Shown here in pieces: positions 52,371 to 61,039 of a DNA stretch of 64,000 bases. Location: the NCBI GenBank assembly GCA_963721345.1, contig CAVRIT010000001.1, positions 1,116,001-1,180,000 on the forward strand, in the 5' to 3' direction. The translations under genes and the position numbers were made by a program. Source of the DNA: JACDAN01 sp963721345 (lineage in GTDB: Bacteria; Actinomycetota; Thermoleophilia; Gaiellales; Gaiellaceae). Every line of letters starts with the position of its first letter. Within the stretch, counting starts at the first letter, position 1. Under the pieces are notes generated by a model, which was given only the letters and a program-made list of their open reading frames with translations, did not search any database and had not been told where the DNA came from.

Positions 52371-54605
52371 TCCGCACCGAGAAGGAGGTCGAGGGTCGCT
52401 ACACCGAGCAGTGGATCGTCGTCGAAGAGGATGCGCTCGACCGCTGGCCCGAGGGGCCGCTCGAGCGCGTCGGTCGCGACGCACCCCGCATCGACGGGCT
52501 CCAGCGCGCCCGCGGCGAAGCTCGGTACACCGCCGACATCCAGCTCCCGGGAATGCTCCACGCGGCGATCCTCCGCAGCCCGCACGCGCACGCGCGACTC
52601 GCCCGCATCGACCTCGAGCCCGCGCGGCAAGCGCCGGGCGTCCGCGGCGTCGTGGGCCCGCTCGCCGAAGAGGCGACCTACCACGGCCAGGCGATCGCGG
52701 GCGTCGCCGCCGAGACGCTCGGCCAGGCACGCGCGGCGCTCGCGCTGATCGACGCCGAGTGGGAGCCGCTCGAGCCGCTGCTCGATCCCGACGAGGCGGT
52801 CCGCCGCGGCGAGCTCGTCGACGAGCGGACGAAGGAGCGCGGCGACGTCGAGCGGGGCTTCGCCGAGGCCGAAGTCGTCGTCGAGGCCGAGTACCGCACC
52901 CAGACCGTGCTCCACAACTCGCATGGAGACCCATGTCGCCGTCTGCGAGTGGGAAGCCCGCGACCGGCTGACGGTCTACATCTCGACGCAGTTCGTCTGG
53001 GGCGTCCGCGAGGAGATGGCGGAGCACTACGGCCTGCCGCCCGACCACGTCCGCGTCGTCTGCCGTTTCATGGGCGGCGGGTTCGGCGCGAAGAACGGGC
53101 CGGGGGACTACACCTACGTCGCCGCCGACCTCGCCCGCGAGACGGGCCGGCCGGTCAAGTGCATGCTGACGCGGCGCGAGGAGAACCTGGACTCCGGCAA
53201 CCGCAACGCGACGGTCCAGCGGCTGCGGGTCGGTGCCCGCTCGGACGGCACGCTCACCGCGCTCGACGGCGAGTTCGTCAACGCCACCGGAGCGAGCGGG
53301 TGGCTCTCCTCCACGGGCGGGCCGATGGAGATGCTCTACGCCTGCGAAAACGTGCGGATCGCCGAGCGCGGCGCGAAGCTGAACACCGCGCCGATGAAGG
53401 CATTCCGGGCTCCCGGATTCGTCGAGGGGACCTTCGGGCTCGAGTGCCTGATGGACGAGCTCGCTGCGAAGCTCGACCTCGACCCGCTGGAGCTCCGGCG
53501 CCGCAACCATTCGGACAACGACACCGTGGACGGACGGCCGTTCTCCTCGAAGAATCTGATGGCGTGCTACGAGCGGGCCGACGCGCACTGGGCGCGACGC
53601 GAAGCTGTCCGCGCCCGTTCCGACGACACCTGGAAACGCGGCGTCGGACTGGCGAGTCAGATCTGGTACGGGGGCGGCGGGCCGCCGTCCTACGCGTGGG
53701 TGCGGGTCGGCGCCGACGGGCGAGCCACGGTCGTCACGGCGATGCAGGACATCGGCACCGGCAGCGGGACGGCGATGGCGCAGATCGCCGCGGAGGAGCT
53801 CGGCCTGACGGTCGACCACGTCGACGTCTCGCTCGGCGACACCTCGCGCGGGCCCTACGCGACGATCTCGGCGGGCTCGTCGACGATTCCGTCGATGGGG
53901 CCGGCCGTCAGGGCCGCGGCGGCGGACGCCGCTCGGCAGATCGTCGAGATCGCCGCGCAGCGCTTCGACCGCGAGGAGCGGCTCCTGTCGCTCCGCGGCG
54001 GCAAGATCGTCTCGGAGGACGGCGGCTCCTGGCCGCTCGAGGAGGTCACGGGCCTGCTCGAGTCGGGGCAGATCCTCGGCAAGGGCTCCCGCGGACCGAA
54101 TCCGACCGGCATGCGCGTCCTCACCTTCGGGGTCCAGGTCGCTGAGGTGGCGGTCGACGTCGACACCGGGGAGGTCGTCGTCGAGCGGATCGCCGCGATC
54201 CACGACGTCGGGCGCGTGATCAACCCGCTCGGCGCTTCGAGCCAGGTCGAGGGCGGGATCATCCAGGGCCTCGGGCACACGCTGTCCGAGCACCGCTTGC
54301 TCGATCCGGCGAGCGGGACCGTCCTCACCCAGACGCTCGACGCCTACCGGATGCCGACGATCGCCGACGTCCCCGAGATCGTCACGGAGCTGATCGACCG
54401 GCCGGACGAGCACCTGACGAACCTCGGCGCCAAGGGCCTCGGCGAGCCGCCGATCATCCCCACCGCGGCGGCGATCGCCAACGCGATTCGCGACGCGACC
54501 GGAGCCGACATCCGCTCGCTGCCGATCTCGCGCGAGGAGATGCTGAACGCGCTGCGCGAGGCACAGGAACGCCGACGGGAGCAGGTTGGAGCTCCTTCGG
54601 CCTGA
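52358..54605 (+). CDS. Molybdenum hydroxylase large subunit, frameshifted
   Basis: The molybdopterin-binding catalytic subunit of a xanthine dehydrogenase-family enzyme. The first frame covers the N-terminal domain from GTG 52358, through ARYTADIQLPGMLHAAILRS, to TVLHNS. The second covers METHVAVCEWE, FMGGGFGAKNG (molybdopterin contact), MKAFRAPGFVEG, and EPPIIPTAAAIANAI. Frames differ by one extra C near 52921 (TCGCATGG). The active-site loop is not the AYRCSFR of form I CO dehydrogenase, so another hydroxylase is more likely. The end overlaps the FAD-subunit gene. Confidence 0.85.
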
Positions 54606-55422
54606 CTCCGTCGCGGCGGCGACCGCCGCGCTCGAGAACGGCGCGCTCCCGCTGGCCGGCGGGACGGAGGTCGTCCCGCTCATGCGCGACGGGATCCTCG
54701 CGCCCGCAACACTCGTCCACGTCGACGGCGTCGTCCCGAAAGGGATCCGCGAAGGCTGGATCGGAGCGGGAACGACGCTCGGCGAGCTCGAAGCCGATCC
54801 GCAGGTCCCGGCCGCGCTCCGCGAGGCCTGCTCGCTCGCCGCCTCCCCGCAGCTCCGCGCGATGGGAACGCTTGCGGGCAACCTCCTCCAGGCGACGCGG
54901 TGCTGGTACTGGCGGCTGAGCTGGCCCTGTCGCCTCCACGGCGGGGATCGCTGCTTCGCGCAGGAGGGCGAGCACCGCGAGCACGCGATCTTCGCGAACG
55001 ACTTCTGCGCGTCGGCTCACCCCTCGGACGTCGCCGCGGCGCTCCTCACGCTGTCGACGACCGTCGTCACCGACCGGCGCCGTTTCCCGCTCGCCGAGCT
55101 CTACCGTCTCCCGACCGCCGACGACCACAGCACCACCACTCTCGAGCCGAACGAGCTCATCCTCGAGCTGGAGCACGAGGAGCCGATCGCATCGACGTAC
55201 CTCAAGGCGATGGACCGGCGGCGCTACGCGTTCGCGATCGTCGGCGTGGCGGCGGCGCGGTACGAGAGTGGCATCCGGCTCGCGCTCGCCGGGGTCGCTC
55301 CGATTCCGTGGCAGATCGACGGCCCGGCCGCCCTCGACGGCGCTACTCCCTTGCCCGGCACGGCGTACAAGGTCGAGGTCGCGAGAGCGCTCGTCCGCCG
55401 CGCGACCGAGGCGGTCTCGTGA
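54586..55422 (+). CDS. Molybdenum hydroxylase FAD subunit with extra cysteines
   Basis: This 278-residue FAD-binding subunit has the AGGTEVVPLMRDG and GAGTTLGELE/AMGTLAGNLLQ FAD motifs. An insertion around residues 106-141 carries C106, C115, C123 and C141 (CWYWRLSWPC, GGDRC, NDFC). In 4-hydroxybenzoyl-CoA reductase a cysteine-rich loop in this subunit holds an additional [4Fe-4S] cluster; the same might occur here. TTG 54586 has GGGAG upstream and overlaps the large-subunit gene. Confidence 0.85.
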   Translation: MELLRPDSVAAATAALENGALPLAGGTEVVPLMRDGILAPATLVHVDGVVPKGIREGWIGAGTTLGELEADPQVPAALREACSLAASPQLRAMGTLAGNLLQATRCWYWRLSWPCRLHGGDRCFAQEGEHREHAIFANDFCASAHPSDVAAALLTLSTTVVTDRRRFPLAELYRLPTADDHSTTTLEPNELILELEHEEPIASTYLKAMDRRRYAFAIVGVAAARYESGIRLALAGVAPIPWQIDGPAALDGATPLPGTAYKVEVARALVRRATEAVS

Positions 55423-56027
55423 GGTACGCGCTTGCACTCAGCGCCGTTGCGCTGCTCGCGGCGTGCGGGGGCGGCGGGGACAGCGGGTCGGGGACGAAAG
55501 CCTGCGAGGTGACGACCACCGAGGGATCGAAGGAGCTCGACGAGCTCCCGGCGGGCGACTACGCGATCGAGTTCAAGACGACTCAGGGGAGCTTCACGAT
55601 CGAGATCGACGAGACCATCGCCCCGTGCAACGGCCGGTCGATGCTCGAGCTGGCCGATGACGGATTCTTCGACGGGATCGAGTTCCACCGCATCGTCCCG
55701 GACTTCGTCATCCAGGCCGGCCAGTCCAGCGAGACAGCCGACGGCGGGCCCGGGTACACGACGATCGACACGCCGCCGGCGGACACGAAGTACTCCAAGG
55801 GCGTCGCCGCGATGGCCAAGACTGAGGTCGACCCGCCCGGAACGGGGGGCAGCCAGTTCTTCGTCGTCACGGGCAGCGACGTCATGCTGCCGCCGGACTA
55901 CGCGCCGATCGGGCGCGTCACCGCCGGGTTGCCGGTGGTGGAGAAGATCGGGAAGCTCGGCGACCCGACGACGCAGGCGCCGACCGAGCGAATCGTGATC
56001 GAGGAAGCGACGGCTTCCGGGCTCTAA
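55419..56027 (+). CDS. Cyclophilin-type peptidyl-prolyl isomerase lipoprotein
   Basis: This 202-residue protein has a lipoprotein signal (VALLAAC lipobox), a short linker and a cyclophilin domain: GIEFHRIVPDFVIQAGQ, AMAKTEVDPPGTGGSQFFV and FGRV-like IGRVTAG. It would speed proline isomerisation in extracytoplasmic proteins. GTG 55419 overlaps the FAD-subunit stop as GTGA, though a functional link with the hydroxylase is not obvious. Confidence 0.9.
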   Translation: MRYALALSAVALLAACGGGGDSGSGTKACEVTTTEGSKELDELPAGDYAIEFKTTQGSFTIEIDETIAPCNGRSMLELADDGFFDGIEFHRIVPDFVIQAGQSSETADGGPGYTTIDTPPADTKYSKGVAAMAKTEVDPPGTGGSQFFVVTGSDVMLPPDYAPIGRVTAGLPVVEKIGKLGDPTTQAPTERIVIEEATASGL

Positions 56028-56040
56028 CCTTCCGGATTCC

Positions 56041-56577
56041 ATGCGGCTACGCCTCCTCGGGCTCCTCGTCGTCGCTGCGGCCTGCGCCTGGCTCGCGGCT
56101 GCGGTCTCCGCCGCGACAGCGGAGGAGCGTCCCGTGGCCAAGCCGGCGAGAAAGGCCGCGGCGCCGACGGGAAGTGCCCTTCGCTGCCCGCTGCCCAAGC
56201 AGTTCCGCCGGGCATTCGAGCGCGCGGCTCGCGATACCGAGCTCCCACTCGCTTTGCTGACCGCCGTCGCGCGGGTCGAGTCGAACCTGCGCCAGTCGGC
56301 GCGCTCCGAGGCGGGCGCACGCGGCCTGCTCCAGGTGCTGCCGAGCACCGCGCGCGAGCTGTCGCTCAACCCGGACCACGCACCGTCGAACGTGCTCGCG
56401 GGAGCGCGCTACCTGAGGCTGATGCTCGAACGCTTCCACTCCACCGACCTCGCGCTCGCGGCCTACAACGCCGGACCCACGGCGGTCGCCCGGGCCGGCG
56501 GCGCGCCGAGCGCAGCGGTTCTCACGTACGTCGCCAACGTGACCACTCTCTGGCGACGCCTCAACGGCTGTACGTAA
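56041..56577 (+). CDS. SLT-type lytic transglycosylase
   Basis: This 178-residue protein has an N-terminal signal sequence or anchor (LLGLLVVAAACAWLAAA) and an SLT catalytic domain: AVARVESNLRQSARSEAGARG, cited here for its ES catalytic Glu and ARGLLQVLP, then AALAYNAGP-like ALAAYNAGPTAV. It cleaves peptidoglycan outside the membrane. It is 13 bp downstream of the cyclophilin gene. A copy of the four-hairpin repeat follows directly. Confidence 0.87.
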   Translation: MRLRLLGLLVVAAACAWLAAAVSAATAEERPVAKPARKAAAPTGSALRCPLPKQFRRAFERAARDTELPLALLTAVARVESNLRQSARSEAGARGLLQVLPSTARELSLNPDHAPSNVLAGARYLRLMLERFHSTDLALAAYNAGPTAVARAGGAPSAAVLTYVANVTTLWRRLNGCT

Positions 56578-56720
56578 CGCGCTTCGCGCTTCGCTGAAAG
56601 TCTCGCGACTTTCAGCGAGTGTATGAAGCACGGGCGCCGCTTCGCGGCGCGCGGCCCAGATGCGTCTCGAAGCTTCCTTGACCCTGATCCTCGCCGAGCG
56701 GAACGAGCAAAGCCCGTTCC
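56578..56720 (-). repeat. Four-hairpin composite repeat element, copy 4 (inverted)
   Basis: On the minus strand: hairpin A (GGAACGGGC-TTT-GCTCGTTCC, 56700-56720), hairpin B (CGCCGC-GAA-GCGGCG, 56635-56649), the linker CCCGTGCTTCATAC, hairpin C (12 bp, loop GCGA, 56591-56618) and a short hairpin D (GCGC-GAA-GCGC) just after the transglycosylase stop. It is 42 kb from the other copies. Confidence 0.72.
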
Positions 56721-56739
56721 GCCACGAAGGTAGGCCAGG

Positions 56740-57264
56740 GTGATCGCCGCCGTCGTGCTCGCTGCGGGGGCGGGGAGCCGGTTCGGCGGGCCGAAGCAGG
56801 CGCTTCTGCTCCCCGACGTGCTCCGCGCGGTGCGGGCGAGCTCCGTGGACGACGTCCTGGTTGTCGCCGGCGCGCACCCGCTCGACGCCGACGCGCGGGT
56901 CGTCGACTGCCCCGAGTGGGAGCGCGGCGCCGGAGCCTCGCTGCGGTGCGGGCTCACCGCGCTGCCTGAGGGCGCCGAGGCCGCAGTCGTCGTTCTGGCC
57001 GACGGGCCGAACCTCTCCCCCGCCGCGATCGACCGGGTCGTCGAGCGCTGGCGTGCGGGGGACGGGGACGTGATCGCCGCCTCCTACGGCGGCGTCCGGG
57101 GACACCCGGTCGTCCTGGGCCGCGCCGTCTGGCCGCAGATCCCGGACGAAGGCGCGCGAGCCCTCGAGCCCGTCCTCGTCCCGTGCGACGACCTCGGCTC
57201 TCCAGGCGACGTCGATTTTGCCGATGACCTCCCCGGCAGGTTGCGAGAGGAGCCCGACGAATGA
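56740..57264 (+). CDS. MobA/MocA-like nucleotidyltransferase
   Basis: This 174-residue nucleotidyltransferase has the motif VVLAAGAGSRFGGPKQAL, cited for LAAGxGxRFGGPK, and an Asp in VVVLADGPNLSP. MobA and MocA add GMP or CMP to molybdopterin; MocA-type enzymes serve molybdenum hydroxylases. Its position close to the hydroxylase genes supports a maturation role. GTG 56740 is the likely start; the gene overlaps the next by ATGA. Confidence 0.78.
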   Translation: MIAAVVLAAGAGSRFGGPKQALLLPDVLRAVRASSVDDVLVVAGAHPLDADARVVDCPEWERGAGASLRCGLTALPEGAEAAVVVLADGPNLSPAAIDRVVERWRAGDGDVIAASYGGVRGHPVVLGRAVWPQIPDEGARALEPVLVPCDDLGSPGDVDFADDLPGRLREEPDE

Positions 57265-57950
57265 ACGCATTTGTGGAAGCGGCAGCACTAGAACGACTCC
57301 AGAGCGAGTCGTCCCCCCTCGCGCGCGCCCGCGTCAAGCGGCAACTGACCGCCGAGGGCGCCGCACGCCGCGCCGGCCTGACGGAGGAAGAGGTCGGCTG
57401 GATCGAGGACGGCCGCCTCTACCGCTTCGGCTCGAGCGAGAAGGCGACGCTCGCGCTGCTGCTCTACGCGACGGCCCTCGACATCTCGCGGCGCGAAGCC
57501 CGGAAGCTCGCTGGCCTCCCGCTCCTCGAGCCGACGAGCCGAAACCGCCTCACCGTCCTCGCCGGAGTCGCAGCCGCGGCGGCCGCGGTCATCGCGGCGT
57601 TCACCCTCCCCCAGCAGCTCGACCTGCGGGGCGGGAGCGGCGACACCGTCGCGACGGCGAACCTGCCCGCGCCCTGGAAGGTCTCCGTGGACGTCCTCAA
57701 CGGCGGCGGCGACATCACGTACACGCGGCGCGTGGCAGACCGGGTCGGCTCGATGGCGTACCAGATCAAGCGCGTCTCGCGCGCGAACCGCTTCGACTAC
57801 ACCGAGACGGCGGTCTACTTCCCACCCGGCGGCGAGGGAATCGGCCGGCGCCTGGCCGACCAGCTCGGCGTCCCGGCCCGCCCGCTCCCCGGCGGCAAGA
57901 ACCCGCGCCGGCTCGTAGTGATCGCCGGTCCGCCCCGGGCGCTCGGCTAA
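57261..57950 (+). CDS. Membrane protein with N-terminal HTH-like and LytR_C domain
   Basis: This 229-residue protein has a cytoplasmic helix-turn-helix-like domain at residues 15-90 (ARVKRQLTAEGAARRAGLTE, EKATLALLLYATALDISRRE), one transmembrane helix around 93-112 and an outer LytR_C domain (VSVDVLNGGGDITYTRRVAD, ETAVYFPPGGEGIGRRLA). This layout suggests a cell-envelope-linked regulator or scaffold. It is coupled to the nucleotidyltransferase gene and overlaps the convergent anti-sigma gene by 4 bp. Confidence 0.72.
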   Translation: MNAFVEAAALERLQSESSPLARARVKRQLTAEGAARRAGLTEEEVGWIEDGRLYRFGSSEKATLALLLYATALDISRREARKLAGLPLLEPTSRNRLTVLAGVAAAAAAVIAAFTLPQQLDLRGGSGDTVATANLPAPWKVSVDVLNGGGDITYTRRVADRVGSMAYQIKRVSRANRFDYTETAVYFPPGGEGIGRRLADQLGVPARPLPGGKNPRRLVVIAGPPRALG

Positions 57951-58186
57951 AGCGGGGTGCGCAGCGCCGCGAGCTTCGCCTTGAGCTCAGGCGGCATCGG
58001 CTCGGCGACGGCGAGCCGGACGAACTTCCTGAACTCGGCCTCGAAGCGATAGCGCTTCCGGCAGTACGAGCAATCGTCGAGGTGCTCCTCGGCCTCGATG
58101 CGCTCTTCCTCCGTGAGGACGCGATCCAAGTACGGCTGCATCATCTGCTCGCACTTGTCGCACGGGTCGAACGCGAAGCCGGACAT
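57947..58186 (-). CDS. Zinc-containing anti-sigma factor, RsrA-like
   Basis: This 79-residue ZAS anti-sigma factor has CDKC near the N-terminus and the HLDDCSYC motif (HxxxCxxC) that binds zinc and acts as a redox switch in RsrA-type proteins. It would hold the adjacent sigma factor inactive until thiols are oxidised. ATG 58186 shares one base with the sigma stop (TGATG), so production is coupled. Confidence 0.87.
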   Translation of the reverse strand: MSGFAFDPCDKCEQMMQPYLDRVLTEEERIEAEEHLDDCSYCRKRYRFEAEFRKFVRLAVAEPMPPELKAKLAALRTPL

Positions 58187-58776
58187 CAGCTTCCCTCCAC
58201 CGCCGATTCCGCCAGTGACTGTTTGAGGATACGCCTGCCGCGATGGAGGCGCGACATCACGGTCCCGATCGGGATGTCGAGGATCTGCGCGGCGTCGCTG
58301 TAGGTGAAGTCGGCGAGGTCGACCAACAGGACGACGTCGCGGAAGTCGTGCGGGAGCTCGGCGAGCGCGCTCACGGCGTCATTCTGAGAAAGGCGCTCGA
58401 CGACACGCCGCTCGTCGACGTTCGAGTCGCCGGCGGACTCTTCCAGCCGGTTGTAGAGGAAGTAGTCGTTCTCCTCGAGCGGCTGCGTGTCCGGCGAGCG
58501 CTGCGTCTTGCGTCCGCGGTCGATGTTGAGGTTCGTGAGGATCCGGAAGAGCCAGGCGCGGAGGTTCGTCCCCGGCTCGAACGACCGCCAGGCGCGAAAC
58601 GCGCGCTCGTAGGCCTGCTGGACGAGGTCCTCGGCTTCCTCCCGCGAGCCCGACAGGCGTCTTGCGACCTGGTAGACCTGATCGGACAGCTGGAGAGCCT
58701 CCTCCTCGAAGTGGACGCGGTCACGTGCTTCCGTCGCCAACTGCCGCGGAGAGCTCTCGGGCGTGGTCTCGCTCAT
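58186..58776 (-). CDS. ECF sigma factor, SigR/SigH-like
   Basis: This 196-residue group 4 sigma factor has region 2 (EEAEDLVQQAYERAFRAWRS, LRAWLFRILTNLNID) and region 4 (FRDVVLLVDLADFTYSDAAQ, IPIGTVMSRLHRGRRIL). Pairing with a ZAS anti-sigma and a GGAATA-N17-GTT promoter just upstream identify it as the thiol-oxidative-stress type that includes SigR and SigH. It should direct transcription of thioredoxin and thiol-repair genes; none is in the window apart from this locus. Confidence 0.9.
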   Translation of the reverse strand: MSETTPESSPRQLATEARDRVHFEEEALQLSDQVYQVARRLSGSREEAEDLVQQAYERAFRAWRSFEPGTNLRAWLFRILTNLNIDRGRKTQRSPDTQPLEENDYFLYNRLEESAGDSNVDERRVVERLSQNDAVSALAELPHDFRDVVLLVDLADFTYSDAAQILDIPIGTVMSRLHRGRRILKQSLAESAVEGS

Positions 58777-58809
58777 CGGGCTCGACCGTAGCAGCCTTAC
58801 GGGGAGGGA

Positions 58810-58835
58810 AACGCCCTGCAGCCCGCGGCTATTCC
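58810..58835 (-). promoter_or_regulatory. SigR/SigH-type promoter for the sigma operon
   Basis: On the minus strand GGAATA (58835-58830) and GTT (58812-58810) are 17 nt apart, matching the GGAAYA-N17/18-GTT consensus of SigR/SigH regulons. It lies about 35 nt ahead of the sigma start, so the sigma factor is probably autoregulated. Confidence 0.7.
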
Positions 58836-59053
58836 GCCGACGGGTCGCGCTGCCGGAAACCGGCGCCGTCGAGCACCGCCACGAGGGTCTCGCGCGAGGT
58901 CTGCTCCTCGTCCCAGTGGAGCGTCACCTCGCCCATGAGGTTGGCGGAGGCGTACTCGAGGCCGTCGTGCCCGCGGAGCGCGGCGGCGAGGCGGTTGACG
59001 CATCGCTCGCAGCGGATGCCGGTCACGGCGAAGGTCTCGTTCAGGACGGCCAT
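58829..59053 (-). CDS. Heavy-metal-associated (HMA) domain protein
   Basis: This 74-residue single HMA domain has the ferredoxin-like fold of copper chaperones. The metal site is IRCERCVNRLAAAL (CxxC after a Gly/Ile turn). It would bind Cu(I) or another soft metal. ATG 59053 lies within the end of the upstream ligase gene by 13 bp, so it is part of the sigma/anti-sigma/ligase operon. Confidence 0.82.
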   Translation of the reverse strand: MAVLNETFAVTGIRCERCVNRLAAALRGHDGLEYASANLMGEVTLHWDEEQTSRETLVAVLDGAGFRQRDPSAE

Positions 59054-60093
59054 GTCCGCGCCACGATATCTGCGCAAGCCGCACGTGGATCGCCGGCGGC
59101 GAGCTGGCGCTCGGCCTCGCAGGTCGTCGGGTCGAGGCCCCCCGTGAGCTCGACAGGAAGCTCCTCGGCGAGCTCCTCCACGGAGCGAAGCCCCCCGTCG
59201 TGGATGAGACGCGCCTCGGGCCCGAACCGCGCGGCGGCCCAGCGGTTCTGCTGGTAGATGCCGCGGTCGGCGGGGTCGGACGCAGGATGCTCGAGCGCCC
59301 AGGCGCAGAGCTCGCGCAGCAGGGCGATGAACGCCGCGGTCAGGGACGGCGAGGTCGGCTGGTCGGGCACGCGGATCTCCAGCGTCCCGAAGCGCGGGTG
59401 TGGACGCACGTCCCACCAGAACTGCGTGTAGTCCGACGCGAGCCCGGTCGCGATGAACCGCTCGATCCAGCTCTGCCAGGCCTCGTACGACCCGAATGCG
59501 GGCGGCGCGCCGCTGCGCGGGAGCTGCGCGAGGACCTCGGCGCGGTTCGAGGCGAGCCCGGTCGCCTTCCCGGCGAGATACGGCGAGTTCGCCGACAGGG
59601 CGAGGACGAGCGGCATCCAGGGGAGGATCGTCTCCAGCGTCGCGTAGCACTCGTCCGGCCCCGGCATGCCGACGTGGACGTGGAGCCCGCTGACGCCCTG
59701 CCGCCGCGCAGTCACTCCCGCGTAGCCGACGAACTCGAGGTAGCGCTGCTCGTCGACGACGTCGAGCGCCTCCGGCTCGGCAAACGGGTGCGACCCGGCG
59801 GCCGCCAGCGTGAGACCCCGTCGTTCGAGGAGCTCGGCGGCGGCACCGCGCAGCGACCGCGTCGCCTCCACCGCCTCGTCCACGGACGAGCAGACCTGCG
59901 TGTTCAGCTCGACGACTGACGCATGGAGCTCGGTCTTCAGCAGACCCGGAAGCTCGAGGCCCTCGGCGTCGGCGAGCAGCTGCCGGACCGCGGGCTCGGG
60001 CGCGAAGGTCTCCGCGTCGAGGAGCATCACCTCCTCCTCGACGCCGATCGAGAGCGGCGCGCTCTCGCCGAAGTGCTGCTCTATCCCCGCCAG
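59041..60093 (-). CDS. Carboxylate-amine (glutamate-cysteine) ligase, EgtA/YbdK family
   Basis: An ATP-dependent ligase of the GCS2 family, joining glutamate to cysteine or a related amine. Key segments are LSIGVEEEVMLLD (metal and ATP site), TELHASVVELNTQVC, SGLHVHVGMP and TLEIRVPDQPTS. The start is unclear: no ATG, GTG or TTG is close; CTG 60093 and ATA 60084 are nearby, and GTG 60204 lies inside the anti-sigma gene. It overlaps the anti-sigma gene and so is translationally linked. Product could be gamma-glutamylcysteine for a low-molecular-weight thiol. Confidence 0.82.
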   Translation of the reverse strand: MAGIEQHFGESAPLSIGVEEEVMLLDAETFAPEPAVRQLLADAEGLELPGLLKTELHASVVELNTQVCSSVDEAVEATRSLRGAAAELLERRGLTLAAAGSHPFAEPEALDVVDEQRYLEFVGYAGVTARRQGVSGLHVHVGMPGPDECYATLETILPWMPLVLALSANSPYLAGKATGLASNRAEVLAQLPRSGAPPAFGSYEAWQSWIERFIATGLASDYTQFWWDVRPHPRFGTLEIRVPDQPTSPSLTAAFIALLRELCAWALEHPASDPADRGIYQQNRWAAARFGPEARLIHDGGLRSVEELAEELPVELTGGLDPTTCEAERQLAAGDPRAACADIVARTWPS

Positions 60094-60332
60094 GAGCGGA
60101 AGGCTGCCAGCAATTCGCGCTCGGCCTCGGGCGAGAGGTCGTCGGGCGTCACGCGGCCCGCGAGCTGGATGGTCGCGCGGATCTGCTCGAGGAAGACGCG
60201 ACACGTGCCGCACTCCGCGAGGTGCTGCTCGAAGCGAGCGCCCTCCCCGGCGTCGAGCGCGCCTTCGAGGTACGCCGTCACGAGCTCCACGAGCTCCTGG
60301 CAGTTCATCGCCTCGGCTGTCGTCTCGGTCAT
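60081..60332 (-). CDS. Zinc-finger anti-sigma factor
   Basis: An 83-residue ZAS-type anti-sigma factor with CQELVELVTAYLEGALD and the HLAECGTC motif (HxxxCxxC). It would bind the ECF sigma factor encoded just upstream; ATG 60332 overlaps the sigma stop by 4 bp. Metal or redox change at the zinc site is the likely release signal, an inference from family knowledge. Confidence 0.85.
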   Translation of the reverse strand: MTETTAEAMNCQELVELVTAYLEGALDAGEGARFEQHLAECGTCRVFLEQIRATIQLAGRVTPDDLSPEAERELLAAFRSWRG

Positions 60333-60949
60333 CCCAGATGCTCCTCGAGCGCCGTCCGCACCTTCGACCGGGCGCGGTGCAGCAGTACCCGCTGATTGGT
60401 CTCCGTCAGGTCGAGAGCGTTACAGACCTCCTCGGCGCTCCACCCCTCGACGTCGCGAAGCGTAATCACCGCGCGCTGGCTCCCCGGGAGTGCGTCGATC
60501 GCCGCAGCGACGATCGCCAGCGTCTCGGCGGCGAGCAGGCGCTCCTCCGGCCACTCACTCGGCTTCGTCGCCCAGTGGCCCGGCAAACGTGGATCCTCGG
60601 GCGGCCGGAACCGCTCCGGCTCGAGCGCCGACTCGGGCACGTTCTCGGGCGTGCGGAGAGCGGAGAACGGGATCGTCCGGCCTTCCCGGACCGCCCGCGT
60701 CTTGGCGACGTTCGTGACGATCCGGAAGAGCCAGGTCTTCAGCGACGAACGGCCTTCGAAGCGGTCGAGCCCCGTCAGCGCGCCGACCCACGCCTCCTGC
60801 GCGACCTCCTCCGCAATCGCCCGGCTGCCGACGTAGATCTGTGCGACCCGCACCATCGACGCGTGGTGACGCCGGACGAGCTCCAGGAACGCCGCCTCGT
60901 CGCCGGCGCGGAGCGCGGCCAGCTCATCCTTAGCGACGGTCGGTTGCAA
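60329..60949 (-). CDS. ECF sigma factor
   Basis: This 206-residue group 4 sigma factor has region 2 (AEEVAQEAWVGALTGLDRF, LKTWLFRIVTNVAKT) and region 4 (GSQRAVITLRDVEGWSAEEV, LTETNQRVLLHRARSKVR). It leads a four-gene operon with its anti-sigma, a glutamate-cysteine ligase and an HMA protein. TTG 60949 is used. It diverges from a flavin disulfide reductase gene 90 bp away. I see no clear consensus promoter for it. Confidence 0.9.
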   Translation of the reverse strand: MQPTVAKDELAALRAGDEAAFLELVRRHHASMVRVAQIYVGSRAIAEEVAQEAWVGALTGLDRFEGRSSLKTWLFRIVTNVAKTRAVREGRTIPFSALRTPENVPESALEPERFRPPEDPRLPGHWATKPSEWPEERLLAAETLAIVAAAIDALPGSQRAVITLRDVEGWSAEEVCNALDLTETNQRVLLHRARSKVRTALEEHLG

Positions 60950-61039
60950 GACTCATTCCGAGAATGACGAGCAACGAGATGGCGGGAACGCCGGCACGCC
61001 ATCGTTGTAACGCATTCGCGAAGGAGGAGACGGAGAGCC

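Noticed and set aside
60990..61020. GGGAAC...CGTTG as an ECF promoter for the disulfide reductase.
   Set aside because: Spacing is 13 nt rather than 16-18, so the match is weak.
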